Shown one piece after another: positions 45,771 through 57,840 of a DNA stretch of 64,000 nt. The stretch's first letter is position 1; each line of letters opens with the position of its first letter. Source of the stretch: Lycocorax pyrrhopterus obiensis. Its lineage: Eukaryota; Chordata; Aves; Passeriformes; Paradisaeidae. The position numbers and the translations under genes are program-made. Below the pieces are notes generated by a model that saw nothing but the letters and a program-made list of their open reading frames with translations, ran no database searches and was not told where the DNA came from. The DNA lies in NCBI GenBank assembly GCA_014706295.1, contig JACSVZ010000038.1:3712768-3776767 (forward strand). The letters are read 5' to 3'.

Positions 45771-46515
45771 GTTTACAGAATCAGAAGTAAAGTATCTTGG
45801 TCACTTAATAAGTAAGGGTAACCGAACACTTAAATCCTGAAAAGATTGCAGGGATTTTATCCCTTCCCCCTCCTTCTTTAAAGAAGTAAGTTTAAAAAAC
45901 CTGCTTGGATTGTTGAGATATTGCAGATTATAGATCGAAGGGTATTCGTAGACAGTAAAATTTCTATATAAAAATTAACAGAGGGGGACAATATGAAGTG
46001 GACCAGAGAAAATGACAATAAATTGGAAGAATTGAAGTTAAAATTAGCCTCAGTACCAGCTTTAAGCTTACCCTCACTAGAAAAACCCTTTCATCTGTAT
46101 GTGAATGTGGAAAGTGGAGTAGCTCAATAGAGTTTTGGCCCAGGAATGAGCAAGAGTGAAAAGGCCAGTGGCTTATTTGTCTAAATTGCTGGATCCAGTG
46201 AACCATGGCTGGCCAATATGTATTCAAGCTATAGCAGCTACGGCTATTCTGGTAGAAGAGAGCCGTAAACTTACTTTTGGCAGTAAACTAATTGTGTGTA
46301 CACCTCATGCAGTCCGAAATGTGCTAAATCAAAAAGCGGAAAAATGGTTAACAGATTCTAAGATGCTAAAATATGAAACAATTCTGATAGATAGTGATGA
46401 CTTGACACTAGAAGTAAATAAAAAGTTGAACCCAGGTCAATTTTTATATGGGGAACTAAAGAGTGACTTACTCCTGTGTGTAGCTGCTGAAATATGGTTG
46501 TGTAAAATGTTGTAG
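45771..46515 (+). pseudogene. pol: Class I ERV pol remnant: RT thumb and connection
   Basis: Starts in the late palm/thumb (KYLGHLISKGNRTLNPEKIAGI) and runs through the connection domain; an open stretch at 46156-46515 contains RPVAYLSKLLDPVNHGWP and TPHAVRNVLNQK, typical of gammaretrovirus-type reverse transcriptase. The YxDD catalytic motif is in the deleted part. Breaks off at about 46515. Confidence 0.8.
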
Positions 46516-48840
46516 TAGAAAGAGTGAGCATGCAAGTAAATAAAGTAAAAAGAAAGGAAGAGGAAGAAGGAAGAGAGGAGAAAGAAAAAGAATTGAGATG
46601 TTTTTCAGCACCTTCCCCCATCTTGCCCGAAATTTTGACAGCTGACCCAGGGCCAGCTGCAGTCGCCGGTATCCTCCGCTTTCGGAGCGGCAGGAGCAAG
46701 CGCAGCGGTGCAGGGCTGGGGGCACGGGCTGGGGGCCTGTGGGGAGGTGCGGAGCCGAGCTGGAGCTGTGGGACAGCTGCGAGCCCAGCACTGGGCAGTC
46801 CCTGACCTTGCCACCCCCCCGGGGGGGGGGGGGGGTAAGGGCGGCTGTGGCCTCCCGGCCTCCCTGAGGCTGCAGGACACCCCGATCACCTGGGGTGCTG
46901 CTGGCCATGCCGGCTCGGAGCGCTGGAAGGGGCGGGAGGGCTGCGTTTGGACAAAGCGAGGAAAACATCTAGAGAGTGCAAGTTGTACATGGAAGGACTA
47001 GGATTATCTGTTAAGAGTTTTGTTTGAGTTACAAGAATGAGTTTGTGAAAGAATGAGCACCCCAGGCAGTAGTGGGGGTGGGGGCTGGAGGAGGAGCAGA
47101 ATGGGCCCCTGAGTGGACTGGTTGGAAGGATGCAGCAAATGTATGTAAGAAAAGATAAAGGAAAGGCAAAGGCAGAGAGACGCTGAAAACAGGAATGCCT
47201 GTAGAAACAACTGAATCTTCAGGGAAAAAAAAAAAAAAATCCAGCAATTAATAAGAATAAATGGTTAAAAGGTCAGGAGCTCCCATTGTACCGGAGACGC
47301 TCCACACAAGAGCCCTTAATAGCCTTTGAGGTAGGCCTAGGTCGAGAGGAGGTGCGAAAGCTCTTAATTCACTTTAAGTTTTGTCCCTCAGGGACACAGT
47401 TTTGTCAACGAGATCTTTGGTTATTCAAGGGGCGAGTAAAGAAAATAAAGTATGCTCCTTATTATTAAATTCAGCCATTATTAGTAGATGTGAAGAATAA
47501 GTTTAAAATGCATAAATTTCTGTTTGTTCTTAATTGCAATTGTAATTTACTATAAAGAAATTTGATGGCTAAAGTGAGAATGTACATTAATATTGTGAAG
47601 AACTACAAAAGCTAACAGTGTGGTATCTGCCTGAGAGGTTGTGCTGAAATAAACCCAAAAGTGTGGGCAGCCTCAAGAAAAATGGCATAATAGATAATGA
47701 AAATAAGTCAATAATATTAGTATAATTGGCAATTCTCTATTTAAAGTAACCACTAAAATGTTATTGTGAAGAACCCTCAAAACTTGATTTGTATAAAAGA
47801 TGCACCAAATTTTATAATTAACTGTTTCAGAGTTGAGGCCTCCTGCCTGGGTAACTCTGAGTGGTTGAGGTTTGTTTTTGAGCAGAGTTTTGCTCGAGTG
47901 CTTCTAAGTTTGTTTGTTTTGTTTTGTTTGGTTAGTTGGTTGGTTGGGTTTTTTTTTTTTGTGGCCTTCAGGCAGCCAGACGGGTTGCCTTAGAGAAGGG
48001 ACAATTTGACTGCTATGGAGAAGAGATTTGGAACTGCTGAGGGGAAGGTGTGGACAAAGTGTGTCTCTCAGTCCTCTCTGCATAGTTTGTTGTCATAGAA
48101 AGCCAAAATAGGCAGGTTAAAATCCTGGAGCCAATTCTGTAAAGTATACTGTTAGTTTGCAAGCAGCTTTTGCAAAAAGTGTTGTTCTCCCATGCTTTAA
48201 AAAATTTGGCAACCACTTTTGGAGAACACGGCAGCCTGTTGCTAATTTTTGTAAGTTACCAGATCCAGTGGCTGGAGGCTATTCATTGTCTCAGAATGTA
48301 GCCAGAGGCTGCCGCATTATCTGCAAAGTTGTGCAGCCAGGGCTCTGAGAGTAAATGAGGCCCGAAGGCTGACAATAAGAAAATAAGATTTATTGACTCA
48401 AAGAGCATCTAAGTAAATGACCAGTGTAGTTATTGTATTGTGAATCTTATTTATTAGAACAAAAAAATTTAAAATTGAAAAACGAGGGGGTTTGACTCAG
48501 CCTCCTTGAGGGGGTTGAGGAGAACCCATGACTGTGCAGCATTCAAGTGATAAATCTCCAGACCCGAGCTGGGGAAGATTGGCGGGGCACTCCCTGGCCT
48601 GAGGGAGGGAATGTGTTTGGTGGTGAGTCTTCAAAAGTAGTAGTAGTAGTAGAAGAGTAAAAATTTAAAAGATGCACTGAGTAAAACATTGCCTCTCAAA
48701 CAGCAGAGCTGTGGGTGCTTGTGAAGTCCTGCAAGCTGTATTGAGGCAAGATAGTGATTATTTTTTGCTGGTTCTAAATATGCATATAGAGTAATACATG
48801 CATTAAAAAAAAAAAAAACAAAAAAAAAAAACAACAAACA
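46516..48840. other. Non-viral-looking replacement within the ERV
   Basis: About 2.3 kb where RNase H and the integrase core would be expected. It holds a GC-rich part with a C7/G15 run at 46814-46835, an A/T-rich part with many stops, and poly-A at about 48808-48832. No domain was recognised. It could be one or more insertions plus decayed pol. Confidence 0.4.
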
Positions 48841-49180
48841 AACAAAGACAACACTGGAAAATTTGAGGTTGAGAGGGATAATCCCTCAAACCATACCTTT
48901 AGACTTTAAAATCCATAATATCCATCCAGAGGAATGGGTACTAGTAAAAACATAGAAAGAGCAATCTTTAACTCCACAATGGGAGGGTCCTTTTCAGGTG
49001 CTACTGATGACTGAGGCAACGATCCAAACCAGGGAAAGAGAGTAGATCCACGCCAGAAGAATAAAAGGACCAGTGAAAGAACCGAAAAAAAAATGGACTA
49101 TAACATCTAAGCCGGGTGATATCAAATTAACTCTTAAACGAGGACTGGGTGGTATTGAATAATCCAGCTGCAAAAAGTCT
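48841..49180 (+). pseudogene. pol: Class I ERV integrase C-terminal remnant
   Basis: Reads HPEEWVLVKTWKEQSL, then QWEGPFQVLLMTEATIQT, the SH3-like C-terminal domain of gammaretrovirus-type integrase, and a KP-rich end near 49160. One in-frame TAG near 49043. The catalytic core is missing. Confidence 0.75.
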
Positions 49181-49218
49181 TCATGTTTTAATAGACTGTA
49201 TCCTAATCTCGAGATATC

Positions 49219-51341
49219 ACAGCCTCTATCATGCTGGCTGGGTTAAATGTAAATACATAAATTGTAAAATTAGTACTGCAAATCACACAAACAGCACTCC
49301 CATTGTATGGGGTGTTAAATAACAGATTTATTCCCTAAGATTATAACTTTGCCTTATAGATGGGAATTACTAGTGCCTGTTAAGTGGGAGGTGCCTGAGG
49401 AACGGTGAAAAAAATTAACAATTGATTTGCCTGGAAAGAGCAAAAGAGGTAACAAGGAAATAGAGGGCAAGACCGGATTGGCAACTATAACTCGTCACCA
49501 AGAAGATCATATACACCTGCTGTGGGTAGCAACCCCATAGGCATGGGAGGTGGGGGTACAAGCCATACCGGACCTCTATTACTCCTCCTTCTTGTTTTTT
49601 TCTCATCTTTCGGGATACCAGCAAAATCATGTCATAAGTGCTACCGAAAACTTTACATGGAAAGAAACCGAGGTTCCTTTTTTATTACGCACACCCACGT
49701 TAACAGTCACTGTTATAACCCTTCCAAACTAAGTACCTGTACACAGAACAGGAAAAATACTGGATTGCAAAAAACTTAAGAAAAATGAATGTCCAAAAGG
49801 AGAAAGATGGGTTTGTTTCACATTTGCCTTTAAAGGTAAGGTCCAAGATTTAGTAAAAGAACAAGTAGTAAATGGAAAGGCTAAGGTAACACAGCAATCT
49901 AATTCTGTGTTAACTCCATGCCAAGATTTATATACAAAACTTAAACAGCAATTAAAAGAAGAAATTGATATCTCGAGATTTGAAAAAAAAAAAAATGTTT
50001 GTGGAATTGGGGGAAAGAATAAGTAAGGAACTAAATGTAACCAACTGTTGGGTCTGTGGAGGGGCCTTAATGTCAGAGGAATGGCCATGGAAAGGCAGTA
50101 GCTTAGGCCCGGTTGAACTCCTTAAATGGAACCGGACAAATATAAGAGGGGAAAGCCGACCAGGAGGGTGGATTCTAAGTTCAGCAGTAATAAGAGAAAA
50201 ATGTCTCTGGCGCACTAGAAAGAATTTTCTTAGTGAAGTAAGAAATACTCCCTGCAAGAGGTATAAAACTAGTAATGGAACTTCTACATGGTGGATCCAA
50301 AAAAAAAAACCAACTCTGTATTGGACCCAGAGAAAAACAGGAGGGAAAAATTGCAAGTATAATAATGAAACCAAACTTTTTTAATGCAATGACACAGACA
50401 AGAATCCTTATTTTGGGATCCCAGAGATATCAAAATTTTGGAAGAATATAAATGAACAGAAAAAGGATTATTGGAAAGCACCAGATGGCTTATTTTGGAT
50501 ATGTGGGAAAAGAGCATACCCAAAACTTCCCCCCCAATGGAAAGGGAGTTGTACTCTGGGGATCATACAGCCAGGATTTTTCCTTTTACTGGGATCAGAT
50601 GGAGATCAATTAAGAGTACCTGTTTATGAGGACTTAAAAAAGAATAAAAGGGAATTGATTGGAGGATATCAAAAGTGGGGAGATGAAGAATGGCCCCCTG
50701 AACGCATACTGGAAACATATGGGCCAGCCACCTGGGCACAAGATGGGAGTTGGGGATATCGAACCCCGATTTATATGCTGAATCGTATTATAAGACTCCA
50801 AGCAGTTGTGGAGATAATAACAAACAAGACTGCCCGAGCACTAGAATTGATATCAAGTCAACAAAGCCAAACCCGAGCTGCAGTGTATCAGAACAGGTTG
50901 GCTTTGGACTATTTATTAGCTGAGGAAGGGGGTGTTTGCGGAAAATTTAATACATCAGACTGTTGTTTAAAAATAGACGACAACGGGGATGCTGTCCTAG
51001 ATATAGCCAAAGATATCAGAAAAATAGCCCATGTACCAGTCCAAAAATGGGAATCAATGTTAAAAGCTAGCTGGTGGGATAATGTATTGGGAATAGAATG
51101 GTGGAAGAAGCTAGGATACTTCCTTTTATGCGCTGCAGCTGGTTTGACATTTCTTACTTGCTTGATCCCCTGTTTTATTCGACTAATCATCAGCGTAGTC
51201 CAAGGTATGCAAATAGTCACAATGCCTGTGAACCCCAAATTAGCTACATCTGGAACGGCACCAAAAATAATGGTGTTAAGGAAACAAAATAATATGGGAG
51301 ATCCCTTTAAAGAAGCAAGATTGATTTGTGAAAAAAAATGA
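49219..51341 (+). pseudogene. env: Class I ERV env
   Basis: The signal-peptide-like hydrophobic stretch near 49575 starts the surface subunit, which is broken by at least two frameshifts (around 49770 and at the A-run near 49985). The transmembrane subunit is open from 50655 to 51341: heptad region, CX6CC at 50937-50966 ([10 protein letters not shown]), a hydrophobic membrane span at about 51115-51210 and a short tail. CX6CC marks the covalently linked gammaretrovirus-type envelope. The transmembrane half is intact but the whole protein cannot be made from this copy as given. Confidence 0.85.
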
Positions 51342-51397
51342 GCAAATAATGAAAGTCAGAAAACAAGAATTATTGCTCAAGCCAAATGATTTGTAAA

Positions 51398-51414
51398 AAT
51401 AGAAGAGGGGGAAT
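51398..51414 (+). promoter_or_regulatory. Polypurine tract of the class I ERV
   Basis: AAATAGAAGAGGGGGAAT directly before the 3' LTR. Confidence 0.85.
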
Positions 51415-51975
51415 TGTGATAAATAGATGCTATAATATTGGCTTTCTGCAAATGTTAAAATAAGTGATGTTAAAAGTAGCCTTTTAAACAGTAGTTTTGT
51501 CACAAGTAAATGCTATATGTAAAATAGCTTTATTACAAAACAGATGCTATATAAGGTAGTTTTGTTGTGAAGATGTGGTTTTTTTAATACTTCTTCATTC
51601 AACCAAAAACTTAGAAATAGCTATGCTTATGAACTATTTGGGCTCCTGCTACCAACTATCAGCAACAGATAAGATATCCCCACAGCGATCTGCTCATTCC
51701 GGGAACTACCGACAAAACGGGAAAACTGCGTTCCATTTTGAACTGTTCCTGGAAAGGGTTTTAAATATGTATAATTGTTTATGAATATGTATAATTGTTT
51801 ATGAATATGGAATACTCCAGGTGTATGTAAAGGGTGTCTCCAAGATACCAGGTGTGCTCTTGGCAGAGTGCCAAAAGCACCCAGCGCTGTGACTTTTTGC
51901 TTTATTATCCTTGTCCCTTATTGTCCTTTATTAAACTTTTCAATCCTAACAGGAGAGTGAACCTCGTTTTTCACA
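51415..51975 (+). mobile_element. Class I ERV 3' LTR
   Basis: 561 bp, TGTGATAAAT to TTTTTCACA. Almost the same as the 5' LTR apart from lacking one ~120-bp internal repeat unit, and therefore recent by LTR comparison. Confidence 0.9.
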
Positions 51976-52290
51976 ATATCTTGAGCTGATGTCATATGGT
52001 ATGGAATATCCCTTTTGCTAATTTGGGTCAGGTGGCCTAGTTGTGTCCCCTCCCAGGATCTTGCCCACTCCCAGCCCCTTGAAGGGGCAGGGGGGAATGC
52101 TGGAGAGCCCGCGCTGCTCAGCAACAGCCAAAACACTGGTGTTTTCTCAACACCTTTCCAGCCCCCAATGCAAAGCACAGCAGTGGGAGGGCTGCTATGG
52201 GAAAATGAATTCCAGCTCAGCCAGACCCAATACACCTCCCAAGACCCCCAAAGTCTCCAGCCCATTTCCAGGAAGGTCTAGAAGAATGAA
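51976..52290 (-). mobile_element. ERVL LTR fragment, minus strand
   Basis: Starts abruptly at the class I LTR end and matches the middle of the LTR at 10150-10627 (ATGGTATGGAATATCCCTTT, TTTGGGTCAGGTGGCC). Confidence 0.65.
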
Positions 52291-53035
52291 CTGCACATGA
52301 AAAACTGTCGCTGCCCTGGGAGATGGGTCAGCCCCGGGGGTGTTCGTCCCTGCACCGGAGGCTGCAGTCCCGCAGGGCAGGCACAGAGAGATATCACTTC
52401 CCGGCGGCCGCTTGGAACGGGCTGCGCTCTGGCTCGGTCAGCAGGCACACCCGAAGCGAGGGGACCAGGTGGTCTCAGCCCTCAGGAATTCCGGAGGCAA
52501 AAGAGGCAAGGGAGAGGACCAGTCCGTATAAATCTTCCGAGGTTTACTGTCCCGAAAGCCGGTGGGGGTGAACGGGGTGAACTGGCCGAACTGGTCGAAC
52601 TGGTCACCGAAATCAGGGGGCACTGAGGTTTTGAACCAGGGTGCCCCGAACAAACAACCAATAGGAAACAAGCATGGAGGAGGACCCCAGGGACACAGAA
52701 CCAATGGCTAGGTTACAGAGGACGGAACTTACAGAACAAACCTATTAACAACCGAACTTAACAGAACTTTCTGGAGAAGTGGTGTGGGCTCAGAACCGGG
52801 TCTCGTCCACGGACTGGTCTCGCTCTCTGAGTCGTCTGCCCATTGGGCAGGCACGCTGTGACAGACAGCGGGCGGACCTCGAGTGGTCCGAGGCACCCCA
52901 ACATAAAACTAATTTGCATAGAAAGCAAGAAACGCAGCTCCAGGGCGGGGAAATTTTTCTATAAAAAGGTATCCCCACAAAGGCCAGAGGGCACCCTGGA
53001 CATCTTATCAGCTGGATCGACTCTGGAGCCAGGAC
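52291..53035. other. GC-rich LTR-like stretch, no gene
   Basis: CCAAT boxes at about 52660 and 52700 and CTATAAAAAGG at 52961-52971 suggest one or two LTR promoters. No boundaries or coding domains could be fixed. Confidence 0.4.
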
Positions 53036-53041
53036 TGGTGA

Positions 53042-53108
53042 TCCTTCCTTCCTTCCTTCCTTCCTTCCTTCCTTCCTTCCTTCCTTCCTTCCTTCCTTCC
53101 TTCCTTCT
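53042..53108. repeat. (CCTT)n microsatellite
   Basis: About 16 perfect tetramers, followed by a decayed pyrimidine tract to 53170. Confidence 0.95.
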
Positions 53109-53274
53109 CCTTATTTCCTCTTTTCCTTTCTCTCTCCCTTTCTTTTGTCTCTCTCTCTTTCTCTCTTCCCTTTGACTCTACCCCTTATTCAAAATCTACC
53201 ACCGTGTGTTTATACTAGAAGATATGGACTAAATTGGTGTTATAACAATTTCCATGCCATGTATACAATTTACC

Positions 53275-53577
53275 ATCCTGGTTTTGGCTGGGATTGAGTT
53301 AATTTCTTCCCAGTGGCTGATATGGGGCTGTGTTAGGGTTTATGCTGAACACAGAGTTGATAATACAGGGATGTTTTTGTTATTGCTGGGTAGGGCTTAC
53401 ATATTGCTAAGGCCTTTTCTGCTCCTCATACGGCCACACTAGGGAGGGGGCTGGGGGTGCATGGGAGGTTGAGAGGAGACACAGCCAAACCAGATGACCC
53501 CAAGTGAGCAAAGGGATATTCCAGACAATGTGACATCATGCTTAGTATATAAAGTGAGGGGAAGAAGGAGGAAGGGG
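53275..53577 (+). mobile_element. ERVL LTR fragment, plus strand
   Basis: CTGGTTTTGGCTGGGATTGAG start, the TATGGGGCTGTGTTAGG block, and TATATAAAGTGAGGGG at 53547-53562 are those of the avian ERVL LTR. It is cut at 53578 by the next LTR. Confidence 0.7.
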
Positions 53578-53830
53578 TGTCAGGAAAATTAATCCACAAA
53601 CACCAGAGGTTTATGTCCAAAAAGGAGACAGAGGAGTCCTGCTACTTTATTCAAATAAAGGGAGAGGTCATGGGCATTTCTCATGGGGTCTCTCAAATTG
53701 TTAGAGGATGCAGCCTCCTTTTTATCCTAATTTCCCGGCCGCATTTCCCTCTCTCTTTCCCCATTGGCTGAGGTACTTGAGAGGTACAGACTTCCCGAAT
53801 CACCTAATACAGACCTCCTTCTAATGTATA
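53578..53830 (-). mobile_element. 3' LTR of an older class I ERV, minus strand
   Basis: Begins TGTCAGGAAAATT. Minus-strand AATAAAG (complement near 53647) and ATAAAAAGG (complement near 53733) give direction. The purine-rich CTTTTCTCCCC-type complement just right of 53830 looks like its polypurine tract. The right end (ATGTATA) is tentative. Confidence 0.55.
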
Positions 53831-54316
53831 CTCCCCTCTTTTCTTTTTCCTTGAGTCTCTGTTCTTTTTCTCTAAATCCAGGGATTTAGCACAGCCTTGG
53901 GTGAGTAACAGTTTGTCGATCAGTGGAATTCCTATGGAATTTATGGTTCCTCCCATTGTTTCTTTCATCTCTCAGTATCTGGCTTTATTTATCAGCAGAC
54001 CCACAGTTTGTAAAGACAAATCCCTCTCATTCCTTTCAATCCCTCCTCTTTTATTTTCTCAATAATTGTCTTTACAAACTTTAGTTATCATTGACTTAAT
54101 TTTCTGTTCCTGGGTCTTTTTTGGTTTTGCAATTATTTGCAGTGACATCATTTTCTGTCCTTTTGTAGCCATTTCTGGATCTTTAGGCATAGCTACTACC
54201 TGCATCCCCTTGGTCACATGCTGAATAAGTTGCACTAAGCAAGGGATCATGCATGGTAAAAAGATTAGAGTTGCTACAGCACATAAGAGGAAAAAAGCAT
54301 TCATTTAACCCATAGT
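53831..54316 (-). pseudogene. env: Older class I ERV env, C-terminal part (left of provirus)
   Basis: Minus-strand 54059-54304 reads a transmembrane-subunit end: FFLLCAVATLIFLPCMIPC membrane span and GMQVVAMPKDPEMATKG tail, similar to the tail at 51120-51300. Continues at 62048 beyond the inserted ERVK provirus. Confidence 0.8.
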
Positions 54317-54683
54317 TGTCGCTGTTTTCCCCACGGACGAGTAGAGAAACGACACGAAGTCCAGGCAAGGATCAATGAAAGAAGAGATTTTAATGAATTT
54401 TCGGAAGACTTTTATATGTTAGTTCGCAAAGAGTATTAAGTGGCATAAGGTAATTGGCTTTTGCCCTCCACCCCCTAAGGGGATTGGTCAAGTTCTAAGA
54501 CACACAGCTCTGAGTATGTTTTCCAGTTAGAACCATAACAATTCTACCAAAACAATCCGCACCTGCAAGAAGTTTACAAAATGGTAACATTGTTTTGTCT
54601 TGCTTGCATGGGAAAGAAAGAATTCTCACAAAATGCTGCAGAGAGCTGAAGAAATTCTCTGGCAGAGTTTTTCAGCATCCATA
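54317..54683 (-). mobile_element. ERVK provirus 3' LTR
   Basis: 367 bp, TGTCGCTG on the left and CAGCATCCATA on the right. The minus-strand 5' end reads TATGG, set by the polypurine tract on one side and by the target duplication at the other LTR. Differs from the 5' LTR at only about five positions. 54311-54316 is CATAGT, the target duplication. Confidence 0.9.
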
Positions 54684-54706
54684 ATTCCCCCTTTTTTTTT
54701 TTTTTT
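54684..54706 (-). promoter_or_regulatory. Polypurine tract of the ERVK provirus
   Basis: On the minus strand an A-run followed by GGGGGAAT, directly before the 3' LTR. Confidence 0.85.
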
Positions 54707-57700
54707 ATTAAAATCAGAAGGGCTGCGTTTGTAATCCTCCCTGCGGGATCCCTTGCAGCAAGGAGAACAAACACAGCATGGCGGGTCTGTTCGGTACAGT
54801 TAATACCAAACAAGATTTAAATTGGATACTGAAGTAAAACAGGCAGGGAATCTCCCCAGTGGTGCCTTAGAAGATACATCTAACAAATCCAATTCTACAA
54901 CAGTTGTTAATTCTACACAGCCTTAAGGGCTCTAACATTCTGATGCTATTAGAAAGAAACTTAAGATTCAGTCTCTGCTTGTAGAAGGACCAGGCTAATG
55001 GTCGTCATCTTGGTCTTCATCAGAAGGATCATTTGGTTGATGATTGTCTGCATTCTGGTCACCATTCGGAGGTTGCCTGTTCTGCCTTTGGTGCCGCAGG
55101 TCGGGGCGGACGCATCTTGCAGGCAGCCATCACACCCCAGTATCTGTGGAAACGCAAGCATACCCACGACCCCAAGCAATAAGCTCGCACGGACCCTCCC
55201 ACGTGTTAGTGAGCAGGTTCCGTACCCAAACTTTCGCTCGAGGCAACTGCTTCTCGCCTGAAGACTGCAATGAGAGAAAGTGATTCAAAATGACAGGATT
55301 GTTTGAATTTGGTGGCACTGTAAGATGATTAATTGTATATAGAGCTTTTTCCAATCGACTCTGTGGGGTTTCTCCATGCATTCCTCCTTTTTGCTTCTCT
55401 AAAACACGCTTCAAGGTGCCATGAGCACGTTCAACAATGGCTTGGCCAGTAGGAGAATGCGGAATACCCAAAGTGCGGTCCACACCCCATAGGTGCAAGA
55501 ACTGCCGTGTCTTCTGTGAAATATAGCAGGACCATTATCAGTTTTCACAGAGGACGGCACGCCCAGGACTGCAAAAGCCAATTTCCAATGGGCAATGACA
55601 TCACGTCCTTTCTCTCCAGTATGAGCCGTCGCCCACATAGCTGAGGAGAAAGTGTCAATAGACACATGCACATACTTGAACTGGCCAAATTCAGGGATGT
55701 GCGTTACATCCGTTTGCCAAATTTGCAAGGCTCTTTAGGCCTCTGGGGTTTACCCCCGATGGCAGAGGCGCACCGAGTCCGTGGCAGTCAGCACAAGTGC
55801 TGACAATGTCACGAGCCTCAGTTGGCGTTAAGTGAACTGCTTCTGCAGGGTATGTGCACTTTGATGAAAAAAATTGTGTGATGCCTTAGCTTGTGCGATT
55901 TTTGTCAGGCTGAGGCGCTACCCATGCAGGATTAGCTAGCATGTCAGCCCTGGCAATTACCTTCTGTTATGAAGCCTGGTAAATTGGTGTGACTTCGAAT
56001 ATGTAAGATGTAATATGGATGAACTCGAGCTTGAATTGCACACCACAAGGCTTTTAACAGTGAAAACAGAGTCGCATTGTTGACTTCCTTTAGAAGTGAA
56101 CAATCTAGGCGTTGAGTTATGTCTGCTACATAAGCAGAATCAGTGACCAAATTCAAAGGCAACCTGAGAGAACTGTCGAAAAGCCATGGCAACAGCCTTC
56201 AATTCAACCAGCTGGGCTGAGCCTGACTCATGGCCTTCCAGCACTTGCCACCCAGATTCCTCCTTCCAGGTAACAATGGCTTTCCCTGTTCTCCCCAGAA
56301 CCGTCAGTGAAGACGGTGGGTCCTTGCACTGGCACCCGACTATTTTTTGGGCCGCAAAGTGAGGCTAGTCGATTTTGCCAGCTGCAGTAATTCATGACTG
56401 GGCAGGTGATAAGCAATCTGCCCGAAAAATTCTGCAGCGCACTTTGCAAAGGAGCACTATTGGTAAGGCTCCACTCAAAGTATTCTTGCTGTATTGGAAC
56501 AATAATTGTTGCAGGAATCCGCTGCCATCAGCTGCAAACACTGTTGACGGCATTTGATTACCAGGCAAGCGATCAACTCAAACACTGTGGGTGCCGTCTT
56601 TTTTGGCTGATGAGGCAAAAAGACCCATTCCAGGATATGCAGAGGATCGGGCCATTGTTCATTCCACTGGCCAATGATACCTGTAGGATGAAGATCTGGA
56701 GTGGTAATAAATACAGTGATATCAATGGAGGGGTCCACTCGATAAACCTGACCAGCAGAGACAGCCTGTTTGAACCTCCTCCAGCGCTCGTCACGCTTCA
56801 GGAGTCAATTTCCGAGGTGAATTCAACTCAGGGTCCCCTTTAAAATATTAAAAAGTGGGGAAAGTTGTGCCGTGGTTAGCCCTAAATAAGGACGCAACCA
56901 ATTAATGGCACCCAGCAGTTTCTGAGCGTCATTCAAGGTCTTAATAGAATCTGAGAACTGCACCTCTTGATGGTGTACAGTTGATCCAAAATTTTGACTC
57001 CTAAGTATTTCCAAGGAGGATGCTTTGGAACCTTCTCCGGAGCACTGCAACACATAGGAATGCAGAGCATCGAGCAGCAGAGGCTGCATCTCTGCAGCTC
57101 GCCCCGGGTGGATGTGCCACCAGGATATCATCCATATAATGGTAGCAGTATGCCTCAGGGAACTGCTACCGACTCCGGACAAGGCCTGAGCGACATACCA
57201 TTGGCAGATAGTCGGGCTGTTCTTCATGCCCTGAGGCAGACCTTCCATTGGTATCTCTGCACAGGTTCAGCATTGTTCACTGCAGGCACAGTAAAGGCAA
57301 ATTTAGGTTTGTCATTAGGATGCAAAGAATTGTGAAAAAACAATCTTCAAATCAACGATCAGGATCTCCCACCAGTTGGAATCATGGTGGGGTGAGGGCA
57401 TACCAGGCATGCAATGCCCCATGCTTTCCCATCACTGCATTAATTCTCCGGAGATCTTTGTAACAATCTCTCCATTTCCCTGATTTTTCTTAATCACGAA
57501 AACAGAGTGTTCCAGGGACTTAGTAGAAGGCTGCATGCGTCCCTGTTGTAATTGTTCTTCGGAACCAGCTGACGAAGGGCAAACCAACCTTCTGATTTTT
57601 GGTCAGGGGCCACATGAAGGATTCCAAGATCGGGTTTGATTCACGACGCCATCAGCAAAGGCAAGGCAGGAGACTGAGTTGCCCTTCAATTAACAGTGAC

Positions 57701-57840
57701 CCCACACTCAAAAAATGTAGTCCCATCCAGTACCCAAGCCGCAAGACATGCCCGCAGCCCCAAAGGATAAGCGGAGCTGCAGTGATATAGGGCCGAACAG
57801 TGGCTGTTTGCCCCTCTGCGTTTTTTACACTACAGGTCGG
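54707..57840 (-). pseudogene. pol: ERVK provirus pol (RT, RNase H, integrase)
   Basis: Betaretrovirus-like polymerase. Read right to left: RT with LPQGMKNSP and YMDD (complement of 57127-57138); connection with LLGAINWLRPYLGL; RNase H with FTDGSG (near 56310) and LVTDSAYV (near 56140); integrase with an HX3H/CX2C zinc site (55770-55870), catalytic Asp in WQTDVTHI (near 55715), Asp in KTDNGPA (near 55540), Glu in IVERAHG (near 55437) and a C-terminal VRNLL block. An acidic tail ends near 55000. Frameshifts separate YMDD from its neighbours, zinc site from core, and the core Asp from the Glu. All catalytic residues are present but the frame is broken. No env was found between integrase and the 3' LTR. 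Confidence 0.85.
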
